From an uncultured Nitrospira sp. (GTDB lineage: Bacteria > Nitrospirota > Nitrospiria > Nitrospirales > Nitrospiraceae), in the NCBI GenBank assembly GCA_902500775.1, contig CABVRZ010000002.1:62001-126000 (forward strand): 64,000 nt of DNA, read 5' to 3'. Shown here piece after piece: positions 46,472 through 54,662 of this stretch. Position numbers and translations under genes: made by a program. The notes under the pieces are model-generated. The model did not search any database, had not been told where the DNA came from, and worked only from the letters and a program-made list of their open reading frames with translations. Every line of letters starts with the position of its first letter. The first letter of the stretch is position 1.

Positions 46472-47755
46472 CTATTTGACTGTGAGTACGTATCCGCTCA
46501 ATTTGGTAGAGAGCAGTGCCGCTTTCACCCGCTCCGGGAGTGTTTTAGGGTCTAGGCTTTTTTCGACCGCAAGCGACCGCTCTCTGGTTAAATCGATGAT
46601 GGCCGCTTGGTCATGCGAGGATTCCCGCTCATACAGCATGATCACGGGACGAAGGCGCTCCTGCCCGCTACTCTTCAAAACCACCCCAAAACTTCCATCA
46701 TTCAACTCGACGAAGGAACCCGGAGGAAACACCGTCACCGTTGCAATAAACGGCTCAATCACATCGGGACCATATTTGTTCTTCAACTTCGTGAACATAT
46801 AGCTCAAGGCCGGGCCTGGTCCGAGATAACCCCGCGATCGCTGGTCGCTGGCCAGAGTATTGTATTCAACGATCGTCCCCACCAACCGCGCCAGTTTGGA
46901 GATATCTCCATTGATCAACCGCTTCGGATATCCCGTCCCGTCGAGATATTCACGATGTTGATGAACGATCTCGACAACGTCGGGGGCGATGCCCGGAATG
47001 GTTTCCAATATCTCTTTGCCGAACTGGGGGTACATCCGAAGAAGCTTCGCTTCCGTAGGGGACAGGTCATCTTCCTGCTTGACGCGCACAGCCAAGGGCA
47101 CTCGATTCATCCCGATATTATGGAGCAGTCCCCCTATCCCTATATGATGGGATTCCTCTGGAGTGAGGTGAAGGGTCTTGGCCGTGAGTAGAGCCAACGT
47201 ACTCACATTGATGGCTTGCATTGCCAGCTCCTGACCTGGTACCGGATGACTCTCCGCGCACACCAGACTGAGCGTGACCGCCTGCTGCTCGAGCACTCCA
47301 GTCATGGCGGTCATGATCTTATCGGCCGAGCGCAAGGCATCAGGCTGCCCTGCATTGACCATCGCCAGTAAAACCGAGACCTCATTCGTCGCGTCGGTAT
47401 AGGTGCGGAGGTTGTCTTCGATGGCCTTTCGGTGATCCAGAACGGTCTGGATCTGCCGATGCTTTTCCTTCAGGATCGACTGCTCATCGGCTTCGGCGTC
47501 CTGTAACGTGTCGGCATCGAGTTCGACGGCATGAACGGGAAGAGATGGATCAGCCAGAGCCGCGACGACATCGGCGTGGGAACGGTCCGGATCGTAGAAT
47601 AGCTTTGTCAGCCGGTGTTTCCAAAGGATCGCGATTTCGGTCGGCGAAGAGACGGTGAAGGTATTCCGGACGAAGGGGTGCTCCATCCAGGAATGGTCGA
47701 TCCGAATATAGAGTCCGACACGCAACGACTGGGGGTCCAACGGGAGCCAAGCCAT
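46472..47755 (-). CDS. HD-GYP-like protein with degraded metal site
   Basis: The 427-aa product has an N-terminal DUF3391-like region (about 1-130) and an HD-GYP-like domain (about 170-340). The HD pair is His212-Asn213 (LLHNIGM in place of LLHDIGK). The next family His is Tyr242 (MYPQFG), and the HHE motif reads QHREYLDGTGYP, with Arg at the second His. DGTGYP itself is kept. Catalytic hydrolysis of cyclic di-GMP is therefore doubtful; it may be a binding or regulatory protein. It follows the degenerate regulator gene by 57 bp on the same strand. Confidence 0.8.
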   Translation of the reverse strand: MAWLPLDPQSLRVGLYIRIDHSWMEHPFVRNTFTVSSPTEIAILWKHRLTKLFYDPDRSHADVVAALADPSLPVHAVELDADTLQDAEADEQSILKEKHRQIQTVLDHRKAIEDNLRTYTDATNEVSVLLAMVNAGQPDALRSADKIMTAMTGVLEQQAVTLSLVCAESHPVPGQELAMQAINVSTLALLTAKTLHLTPEESHHIGIGGLLHNIGMNRVPLAVRVKQEDDLSPTEAKLLRMYPQFGKEILETIPGIAPDVVEIVHQHREYLDGTGYPKRLINGDISKLARLVGTIVEYNTLASDQRSRGYLGPGPALSYMFTKLKNKYGPDVIEPFIATVTVFPPGSFVELNDGSFGVVLKSSGQERLRPVIMLYERESSHDQAAIIDLTRERSLAVEKSLDPKTLPERVKAALLSTKLSGYVLTVK

Positions 47756-47812
47756 ACCGTAGTCCCTACAGCCGATGCCACCCTCTGAACAGCAAGTGGC
47801 TATCGACCATCT

Positions 47813-48622
47813 CTATCCTCTGGAAACGGAAAAGGCCGTTTCTGCCAGTGGGTTGATACACCGGCTTCGAGAGCCTGACTGACTTTCCAGACGAAGCGAT
47901 TGGGCTTTGAGATAGAGCGCCACCGCTTGGGTTCGGTGATTGATTTCCAGTTTCACGAACATATTGGCGATATAATTCTTGACCGTCTTGTCGGACAGAA
48001 CCATTTTTGCGGCAATCTTTTTATTGGTGTACCCCTCGGCAATGCACGAGATAATTCGGTGTTCCTGCGGGGACAAAATCCTCAACTCCGAAGGAGAAGC
48101 AGCTTCTGTTTGCACCTTGAGTAGGCGAAACGTCTCCCCGAAAGCTTCTGGATCCAGATAGGAGTCTCTCTTTCCGAGGGCACGAACCACCTTAATCAGT
48201 TCGTCACGACCGAGAGTCCCCAACAGAAAACCCTGCACTCCCACTTCGATGGCACGGCGAAAGCCGATCGTGTCATTATCCTCGATCAAGGCGATGATCT
48301 GGACGGCGGGAAGGGCCTGGGATAGTCGCTGGCACATTTCCCTCTCTGTACTACCGGGCAGGCCATACGCCAGCAGTAGGACATCCGGCTTGGTTCGCTG
48401 AGACTCGATAAGGAGATCTTTCGCATGGTCCGCCTGACCGACGACTTCAAGGTCTCGCTCTCCCTTCAGCAGGGCACAGAGCCCGGCTCTGACGACTTCG
48501 TACCCATCGGCGATGAAAATGCAGATCGGGCGCGAGCGGACGGCGGTTCGAGCCGAGAGATCAGGACAAGGTTCCTTCTGGTTCTGTCGCACTCGTCTCT
48601 GATAGGGAGTCTTCCCTGCCAA
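47813..48622 (-). CDS. NarL-type regulator with pseudo-receiver
   Basis: The 269-aa product has a receiver fold (ICIFIADGYEVVRAGL), but the phospho-Asp position is Ala85 (VLLLAYGLPG) and the Lys is Gly (FLLGTLG), so it cannot be phosphorylated in the usual way. The LuxR-type helix-turn-helix is intact (LSPQEHRIISCIAEGYTNKK...SDKTVKNYIANMFVKLEI). A TTG at 48622 begins the longest frame; a GTG at 48592 is an alternative. It lies just upstream of the degenerate HD-GYP gene, so the two may work together. Confidence 0.8.
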   Translation of the reverse strand: MAGKTPYQRRVRQNQKEPCPDLSARTAVRSRPICIFIADGYEVVRAGLCALLKGERDLEVVGQADHAKDLLIESQRTKPDVLLLAYGLPGSTEREMCQRLSQALPAVQIIALIEDNDTIGFRRAIEVGVQGFLLGTLGRDELIKVVRALGKRDSYLDPEAFGETFRLLKVQTEAASPSELRILSPQEHRIISCIAEGYTNKKIAAKMVLSDKTVKNYIANMFVKLEINHRTQAVALYLKAQSLRLESQSGSRSRCINPLAETAFSVSRG

Positions 48623-48745
48623 TAGAACGGCCGCCTTTCATGATGTTGATACGAGGCTACCAGGAACTACAAAGGCTAGGTATCAGAATGAAGTCCGTTC
48701 TGGTGTCAGGCTTCGTCCTACATGCAGCGTGCGAGCGGCCCGATG

Positions 48746-49111
48746 CTACGGCACCAGTCGAGGATAGACGGCGTAGCGGATGAGGTCGGCGGTCGTCCGA
48801 AGACACAGCTTTTCGAGCAGTCTCGTTCGATAGGTACTCACAGTCTTCACGCTCAGCCGTAAGTACTGCGCCACCTGTGAAACGGTGCGGCCTCTTGCCA
48901 ATAGGGACAACACTCCCAGCTCGTACACAGACAGTGCGTGGTGGGACCATGTCGCATCGGACTGCTTGGAGTACGAGGTCAACATTTCACGGAACGGCTC
49001 CGTGATCGCCCGGCCTCCGGACAACAACTGCTGGACGGCATCGTACAACTGGGGAGTTCGCTCCTTTTGTGAGATAACAGGTGGCCTCATGGGCCATCTC
49101 AAATTGGGCAT
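48746..49111 (-). CDS. Stand-alone LuxR-type helix-turn-helix protein
   Basis: The 121-aa product has a short N-terminal helical part and a full LuxR/NarL DNA-binding domain (LSVYELGVLSLLARGRTVSQ, LSVKTVSTYRTRLLEKL, ADLIRYAV). No receiver or ligand domain is present. ATG 49111 is favoured by GAGGGG 7 nt upstream; an ATG at 49126 adds five residues. It could be a truncated response regulator or a GerE-like small regulator. It is the first gene of the minus-strand signalling group, next to the IS3 remnant. Confidence 0.75.
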   Translation of the reverse strand: MPNLRWPMRPPVISQKERTPQLYDAVQQLLSGGRAITEPFREMLTSYSKQSDATWSHHALSVYELGVLSLLARGRTVSQVAQYLRLSVKTVSTYRTRLLEKLCLRTTADLIRYAVYPRLVP

Positions 49112-49272
49112 ATTGACGCCCCTCATGCATCGTCAAGACTAAACACTTGACGGTCGGACGCAATTGTTTGAGTCGTCTCGACAGAGGGGCTCAGGAAATT
49201 CTGACAGTGTGCTAAGTGGTAGCCTGACTTCCCCCATGCCGCTGTACAGCGGTCAACGAGAGGAGCGAGGCA

Positions 49273-49572
49273 ATGAAGCGCACGAGACGGAATCACGGAG
49301 CCGTCTTTAAGGCCCAGGTAGTCTTCACCGCGGTCAAAGGCGATACAACGCTAGCGGAGTTGGTCGAGCAGTTTCAGGTCCATCCCACGAAGATCACCGA
49401 ATGGAAGCAGCAGTTGCTCGCACGGGCCGCAGACGTGTTTGCTGGCGCCACCCCAGCGGAGAACACGCCGGATCTCAAGACCCTCCATGCCAAGATCGGG
49501 CAACTGACGCTGGAGAATGATTGTTTAGAAGGGGCGTTCATCAAGGCCGGCTTGCTGAGCGCAACGCGATGA
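49273..49572 (+). CDS. IS3-family transposase OrfA
   Basis: The 99-aa product is a typical OrfA with a helix-turn-helix (FKAQVVFTAVKGDTTLAELV, VHPTKITEWKQQLLARAADV) followed by a leucine-zipper-like region (LHAKIGQLTLENDCLEGAF). The normal -1 frameshift partner OrfB is damaged (see next entry), so transposition is not expected. Confidence 0.85.
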   Translation: MKRTRRNHGAVFKAQVVFTAVKGDTTLAELVEQFQVHPTKITEWKQQLLARAADVFAGATPAENTPDLKTLHAKIGQLTLENDCLEGAFIKAGLLSATR

Positions 49573-50086
49573 TCGATCGCACCATTCTCACGCCCCAATC
49601 AGGGTTGAGCCACCGATATCATCTATATTCCGATGCGGCGGGGCTTTCTGTATCTCTTCGCGATGCTCGACCGGGCAAGTCGCCGCGTGTTGGCCGGGCG
49701 GCTGTCCAATATGCTGAGGATGGATTCCTGTCTGGCGGCCATGTGGGAGGCACTTACGTAGTGGCTGCCCGGAGATCTTCAATACCGATCAAGGGTGTCA
49801 GTTCACCAGCCAGGAATTCACGAGGCTCTTGAAAGCCCAGAGGATTCAGGTCAGCATGGACGGCAAAGGCTGCTGGCGGGATAACGTGTTTGTGGAGCGA
49901 CTCTGGAAGAGTATCAAGTACGAGGAGGTGTGTGTGTATGCCTATGAGAGGGTTGGGGCTGCGCAGCAGAGCTTGGCACGCTATCTGACCTTCTACAACC
50001 AGACCCGGCCGCATCAGGCCCTTGACGGCCAGACGCCTGACCAGGTCTATGATGACCATCTGACAGTATGGCAGGCCGCCGCGTAG
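49573..50086 (+). pseudogene. IS3-family transposase OrfB remnant
   Basis: The start of OrfB is missing. From about 49609 the frame ATDIIYIPMRRGFLYLF has the first catalytic Asp, and it ends at an in-frame TAG near 49759. The next frame continues with CPEIFNTDQGCQF (second Asp) and VERLWKSIKYEEV (Glu) to the stop at 50086. An N-terminal deletion of roughly 100 codons and at least one frameshift make it non-functional. Confidence 0.85.
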
Positions 50087-50398
50087 TCAGTCATCCGCCA
50101 GGCGCCACTTAAGAATGGGCAGAAACTGTGCAATCAACCGAAGCCCCCTCTGAGCGCAACTCCGACCCCGATTGGTCAAACATGTCGGTGAGCAGTTGTT
50201 CCACAATCCCAGGCGCGCGAGTACCAGCAGACGGTTGTAAGGGGGATCCTCAGCACTCAGGTGTTGGGTCATGACCGTCCCCCCAACCGCCAGGTAGGAA
50301 AACAAACGGGACCTGACTAAGTCGCGGCATGCTACGCCGCACAGCACAGGAAACGCGAGTGGTTCCCTGTGACAGCCACCAGCCGGGGTGTTCTCGTT

Positions 50399-52915
50399 CT
50401 AGCACCAGGCCGATGAGAGGACTCCCTTAGCGTCCCGCCAATGCGGGGTCCAGGCAAGCGCCACAAGTTTTACGACAATGTTCGCCTTGGTCGGCTTGAG
50501 CGCAATGGTTTCGAGCTTCTCGTTCAGCGGATCCGTCGCCGCAGCCAAGGCATCGCTCTCCGACTTGAACTGGGCCTCGAGATCAGCCAATTGCTGTTGG
50601 AGCGCTGCGACATTTTCTTCCGCGACTCCGACATCTTTGGACTCTTTCACCACGCGACCCGCAGTCCGGATTGCAGTCGTGGCTCGACCGATATTCGCAG
50701 CGCTGATCGCTTTTCTTCCCATAAAGGCCCCGAGTATCGAAGCGCCGACGGAAATCGCCGCCTGGACCTGGCTGGAACGCGATTCGGCTTGCTGCTTTTC
50801 CTTTGCCAGCTCCGCTCGTCTGATGCGATCTTGAAGGGTGGCAATCTTCGACGCATATTTTTGACGAAGCGCATCCGCACCTCTATCACGCTGCTCCCGG
50901 CCTGTCTGCTGTAACCGCACGCGGAAATCCCGTTCCGATTCCCCTGGTTTCGACACGTCCTTGGAACTGGGACTTTTGAACAACTCGACTTTCTGGGTCC
51001 GAAAGAGCCAGCCCCCGAAGTCCTTATTCCAATCCGTATAATTTTTGGCCTTGCCTGCGCTGGCCGGTAGCGGCAAGAATTGGGCGCCATCCTCAGGCGA
51101 TGATTCAAGATCTCCCACAGCTAGATCCGTTGCTGTCGCTTTATCCCAATCGACAGCAACCGGGCCTTCTATAATTGGCGCCAACGCCGTTGCATCTTGT
51201 GTGGTATCGACGCCACTCTTTGAGTCGGAGAAGCGGATCTGTGATGAGCCCAGTAACATGGGCGCGTAAACCAGTTCACTGCCATCCGGCTTGGAACCGC
51301 GCAGCGGGACAAAATGTTGCGGGATATCAGGCGGCAACATAGGCCTTGAAGCCAGTGTTGAGGACTGAGGAGTGAGGGCTGGGTGCCCTCCTGGCATTTC
51401 ACCTTTCACGCTTAACGTTTCACGTCTCACCGGATCCATGAGCTGCTTGATCTGCGTTCTGGTCAGTGGTCCACGGAGGTAGGACAGACACCACCGTGTC
51501 TCGAACACGGTCGGCTCATCCTCATGCACGTTGTTCATCAAGAAGATCCGATTCCCAAGACCGGCCAACGTCTGCTCCATGCGACCTCGGTCGAACTTCT
51601 TTCCTGAACTGGTTGAGGCCCCTTCTAGTCCTTCCAGCACGCGGGCCTTATCCCGTTCCGTCTGCAATCGTCCAATAAACCAGGTGCCGGTGTTGGCCAG
51701 GCCTTTATAGTCGAGATCGACCGGGTTTTGAGTCGCCAGTACCACTCCGAGGCCGAATGCCCGCGCCTGCTTGAGCAACGTCATCAAGGGCAGCTTCGAC
51801 GGTGGATTGGAGACCGGCGGGAAATATCCGAAGATCTCGTCCATGTACAGAAGCGCGCGCAGACTGGTCGTGCCCGATTGCCCTCGCATCCATCCGACCA
51901 TTTGACTCAAGAGCAAGGTCACGAAGAACATCCGTTCAGCATCGTTCAAATGCGCAATGGAGAAAATCGCCAGGCGCGGCTTGCCGGTCGAGGTATAGAG
52001 CAACGATTGAATATCGAGTGCCTCCCCTTCGAGCCAAGCTTGAAAACCTGGCGCGGCGAGCAAATTATTCAATTTCATGGCGAGCGCAAACCGATCCTTT
52101 GACGGGAAGAAGGAATCCACATCCATCACGCCGATCTTCGAGACCGGCGGCGATTGAATCGCCTGAATCAACGCAGCCAAGTCGAGATCTTTCCCTTGCT
52201 TCCACGTCTGATCGAGAATCGTCGAGAGGAGAATATGCTCGCGGCTTTGAATCGGGTCAGCCTCGATGCCGAGCAGGCCCAGCAAGCTCGTCACGGTCGT
52301 GCTGATACGCTCGCGCAGCAACTCTGGGTCGTTGAGCACATCGGCAGCCGGTGCGGAAAATGATTTGAGGATGGATACCGGCAATCCAGCGCTGCTCCCC
52401 GGCGTGTAGATCGCAATGTCCACTGCGTCTCGGAATCGCTGGATACGGGCGCCGTCTTGTTGCCAACCGGCCAAACCTTTCGCCCATAACTCAGCTTGGG
52501 CCTGGGCGTAATCCGCAGCGGACAGGCCTTTCTTACGCGCGTCATCCTCATTGACCCACGGCTGAAAGTCTTTCCCTTGCAGGGACGGAAAGGTCAGCAT
52601 CAGATTGCCCAGATCGCCCTTCGGATCGATGATAATGGCAGGAATATTGTCGATCGCCGCCTCCTCCAACAGAGAGAGGCAGAGTCCCGTCTTGCCGCTG
52701 CCGGTCATGCCGACGCAGACCGCGTGCGTGACGAGATCCTTCGAGTCGTACAGCAGCCAACCGGGCTTCGCTTGCTTGGCGGCAAGATCATAGGGACGTC
52801 CGAGATAAAACACGCCGAGCTTTTCAAAATCTTCTGCAGTGGATGGAGTAGGCGCAGACTTCTTCGGAGCCTCGTCTGCTTTTGCACTCGAATCGGTCTT
52901 CTTCGCTTTCGGCAT
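50399..52915 (-). CDS. HerA-like/DUF853 P-loop ATPase
   Basis: The 838-aa product has Walker A GMTGSGKT (about 69-76), PAIIIDPKGDLGNLM, Walker B LLYMDEIFGYFP and a later arginine-rich region FIGRLQTERDKARVL, all typical of HerA/FtsK-type helicase or translocase families. The C-terminal 250 residues form a coiled-coil with Ala/Gln-rich helices around a short Gly-rich hydrophobic stretch (ISVGASILGAFMGRKA). Residues about 495-520 are encoded by a heptad repeat array (51358-51431). GGAGAG lies 6 nt before the ATG. It may act in DNA processing or phage defence, but no NurA partner is adjacent. Confidence 0.8.
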   Translation of the reverse strand: MPKAKKTDSSAKADEAPKKSAPTPSTAEDFEKLGVFYLGRPYDLAAKQAKPGWLLYDSKDLVTHAVCVGMTGSGKTGLCLSLLEEAAIDNIPAIIIDPKGDLGNLMLTFPSLQGKDFQPWVNEDDARKKGLSAADYAQAQAELWAKGLAGWQQDGARIQRFRDAVDIAIYTPGSSAGLPVSILKSFSAPAADVLNDPELLRERISTTVTSLLGLLGIEADPIQSREHILLSTILDQTWKQGKDLDLAALIQAIQSPPVSKIGVMDVDSFFPSKDRFALAMKLNNLLAAPGFQAWLEGEALDIQSLLYTSTGKPRLAIFSIAHLNDAERMFFVTLLLSQMVGWMRGQSGTTSLRALLYMDEIFGYFPPVSNPPSKLPLMTLLKQARAFGLGVVLATQNPVDLDYKGLANTGTWFIGRLQTERDKARVLEGLEGASTSSGKKFDRGRMEQTLAGLGNRIFLMNNVHEDEPTVFETRWCLSYLRGPLTRTQIKQLMDPVRRETLSVKGEMPGGHPALTPQSSTLASRPMLPPDIPQHFVPLRGSKPDGSELVYAPMLLGSSQIRFSDSKSGVDTTQDATALAPIIEGPVAVDWDKATATDLAVGDLESSPEDGAQFLPLPASAGKAKNYTDWNKDFGGWLFRTQKVELFKSPSSKDVSKPGESERDFRVRLQQTGREQRDRGADALRQKYASKIATLQDRIRRAELAKEKQQAESRSSQVQAAISVGASILGAFMGRKAISAANIGRATTAIRTAGRVVKESKDVGVAEENVAALQQQLADLEAQFKSESDALAAATDPLNEKLETIALKPTKANIVVKLVALAWTPHWRDAKGVLSSAWC
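51358..51431. repeat. Heptad inverted array inside the HerA-like gene
   Basis: On the plus strand, four left-arm units (TTGAGGA, CTGAGGA, GTGAGGG, CTGGGTG; 51358-51385) and five right-arm units (TTTCACC, TTTCACG, CTTAACG, TTTCACG, TCTCACC; 51397-51431) keep exact 7-bp phase. The gene's frame reads through without a stop. This is the only array of the set found entirely inside a coding region. Confidence 0.8.
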
Positions 52916-53065
52916 GCCAATCTCTCCCTTCGCTCAAGAGCCGGGATGAAGTTCGTGGCATTGTAGTGGTCTACTGGATATGCTGCAAGCGGGAGTGGAC
53001 GATGTTGGTCTACCGGAGGAGCAACGAATCTATGATTGCGGCTGAGTCGCATGGCACTACGCTCA

Positions 53066-53395
53066 TCACCATTCCTTGAAGATAATAAACACCGCGACAA
53101 CGATCAGCGCGAATCCCACGATATAGTTCCACTTGAGCGCTTCTTTCAAGTATACGACTGAGAAAATCGAGAACACGACCAGTGTAATGACCTCCTGAAT
53201 CGTCTTGAGCTGCGCCGCGCTGAACTGCCCATGACCGATCCGATTGGCTGGCACTTGAAAGCAATATTCGACGAAGGCGATCCCCCAACTCGCCAGAATT
53301 ACCGTGAACAAGGGATAGTCCTTGTACTTCAGATGGCCATACCAGGCGATGGTCATGAAGATGTTTGAAATCGTCAGCAACGCGATCGTCTGCAT
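53066..53395 (-). CDS. DUF486/DMT superfamily membrane protein
   Basis: The 109-aa product has four predicted transmembrane segments and matches the DUF486 pattern (NIFMTIAWYGHLKY, WGIAFVEYCFQVPANRIGH, EVITLVVFSIFSVVYLKE). The family resembles small multidrug-resistance proteins, but no transport activity is known. AAAGGAG precedes the ATG at 53395 by about 8 nt. It probably stands alone. Confidence 0.88.
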   Translation of the reverse strand: MQTIALLTISNIFMTIAWYGHLKYKDYPLFTVILASWGIAFVEYCFQVPANRIGHGQFSAAQLKTIQEVITLVVFSIFSVVYLKEALKWNYIVGFALIVVAVFIIFKEW

Positions 53396-53545
53396 CGTGC
53401 AGGCTCCTTTTTTAAGAAATATTGACGTATTGTCCTTTGAATCCGTGCGGCAGGAAAGAAAATGGCCGATTATAGGAAAAGCTTTGAGGACCGCTGTCGA
53501 GACATCAATGATGTTGTTAAGCAGATAGAACTTCGACGCTGCGAT

Positions 53546-54295
53546 TTACCTCCCGGAATAGTCTGCTCCAGAAGCAGATTCAAAGCGGTCACAGTATTGC
53601 CGAAGGCTTTCGAACATACTTCTCTCGCCGAAGGCTTTTGCTGCAAGCCCAAAAACAAGGATTCCGCGATAGAAAAAGTTCCACATGTCTCTTTCGTGCT
53701 CTTTGATCCTCGGCGTCCCAAGCAGTCCTCGAACATGAAACTTTACGGGATTCCCGCCATACATCTCCATAATATGAGGTGAGGCACCATGAACATAACC
53801 TGAATAGGCTTTACTGATTGTGCGTGACGACAAAATACTTTGGGTGGTCTCCATTCCAGCCACTTCACACTTTGCAATGTAGGCTTGGATTTTCTGGCGA
53901 GGTATCATTGGGCGATCTTGTGCGGAATTTATCGGGTCGTCAGGCTCGTCGAATTCTTCCTGATAAAAAGCTTCAAGATAACGAGTGTGTAACTCTGTAT
54001 TGCCGTAAATGACCCCGAGGCTCAAGAAGGTAACATCTTCCCGAAATTCGTCTATCATCCTTTGAAGAGCTCCGTGTTCCTGCACAAAGCCATGAGTCAG
54101 CAGAAGCAGAGCTGCTCGCAATCCACTGATAAGGCGGGCGAGCTTTTGAACAATAGCTTGAGGGGTTGTTTTTTCGGTGTACCGGAAAGCCGAGTGTTCA
54201 CCAATAGGCCCTAGCTTGGGAGGTGGCACACGGTTCTCGAAAATACGAAAACATTCTTCCATCCTCTCTAGCGCTTCCAGGTATAGGTGGTTCAT
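53546..54295 (-). CDS. Unrecognised cytoplasmic protein
   Basis: The 249-aa product has no signal peptide or membrane helix. It is mostly helical, with a Leu/Ala-rich stretch (IVQKLARLISGLRAALLLLTHG), a YVHGASPHIMEMYGG motif and EHERDMWNFFYRGILVFGLA. No family was identified. Codon use and base composition look more AT-rich than the neighbours, which suggests acquisition. A 12-bp perfect inverted repeat lies 45 bp upstream (54340-54374). The YVHG...HIME phrase recalls HEPN/DUF5677-like helical proteins, but that is only an impression. Confidence 0.6.
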   Translation of the reverse strand: MNHLYLEALERMEECFRIFENRVPPPKLGPIGEHSAFRYTEKTTPQAIVQKLARLISGLRAALLLLTHGFVQEHGALQRMIDEFREDVTFLSLGVIYGNTELHTRYLEAFYQEEFDEPDDPINSAQDRPMIPRQKIQAYIAKCEVAGMETTQSILSSRTISKAYSGYVHGASPHIMEMYGGNPVKFHVRGLLGTPRIKEHERDMWNFFYRGILVFGLAAKAFGERSMFESLRQYCDRFESASGADYSGR

Positions 54296-54662
54296 TCGTT
54301 TAGACTCGAAGGGTCAGATAGCTGTGCTATTTTTTACATTAATGGCTGATGACTATAAGCACCATCAGCCATTATCCCCTTCCCTTTAGCGGGGTGGAAG
54401 GGATGGATCTTTCGGAATAGCCATAGCAGGAGCGGCAAGATGCGGCTGATGAAGATGTCGTGTGCGACGACATCCGATGCATTATCGCGCCTCACAGACG
54501 CATGCGGCCATAGGCCAGCTCTCCCTTTCCTTATCCCATAGAGCGGACCGGCTGGATTGTCCTTCGCTGCGCGCATGCAACGAGCACCGACCACTTCAAT
54601 AAAAATTCGATTGGCATTGTGTGCGCGTTGCGCGAGCACGAAGGATAACCAGTCGGCCCGCT
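54296..54662. other. Intergenic region between uvrA and the unrecognised gene
   Basis: This 367-bp stretch holds the inverted repeat at 54340-54374 and, at about 54540-54640, GC-rich sequence with GCGCG and GTTGCGCGAG words that looks like another dispersed repeat. A minus-strand frame of 101 codons crosses it but has no family features. No terminator with a T-run was seen after uvrA. Confidence 0.5.
54340..54374. repeat. Perfect 12-bp inverted repeat upstream of the unrecognised gene
   Basis: TAATGGCTGATG (54340-54351) and CATCAGCCATTA (54363-54374) are fully complementary, with an 11-nt loop. Neither strand has a T-run after it, so it is more likely an operator than a terminator. Confidence 0.6.

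Larger units (their letters stand above)
49202..50121 (+). mobile_element. Decayed IS3-family insertion sequence
   Basis: The element spans about 920 bp. Imperfect terminal inverted repeats begin with TG and share TAAGTGG and GCCTG blocks (left end at 49202, right end read from 50121). No 3-bp target duplication is visible. It contains an intact orfA and a broken orfB, and is about 300 bp shorter than complete IS3 elements. The following 277 bp (50122-50398) show no recognised gene. Confidence 0.7.

Noticed and set aside
54340-54374. Inverted repeat as a rho-independent terminator
   Set aside because: No T-run follows on either strand at the right place: a T-run precedes it on the plus strand, so on the minus strand it reads as A.
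54334-54639. Minus-strand frame of 101 codons downstream of uvrA
   Set aside because: It crosses the inverted repeat and repeat-like GC-rich sequence, has no family features and no ribosome site; treated as non-coding.
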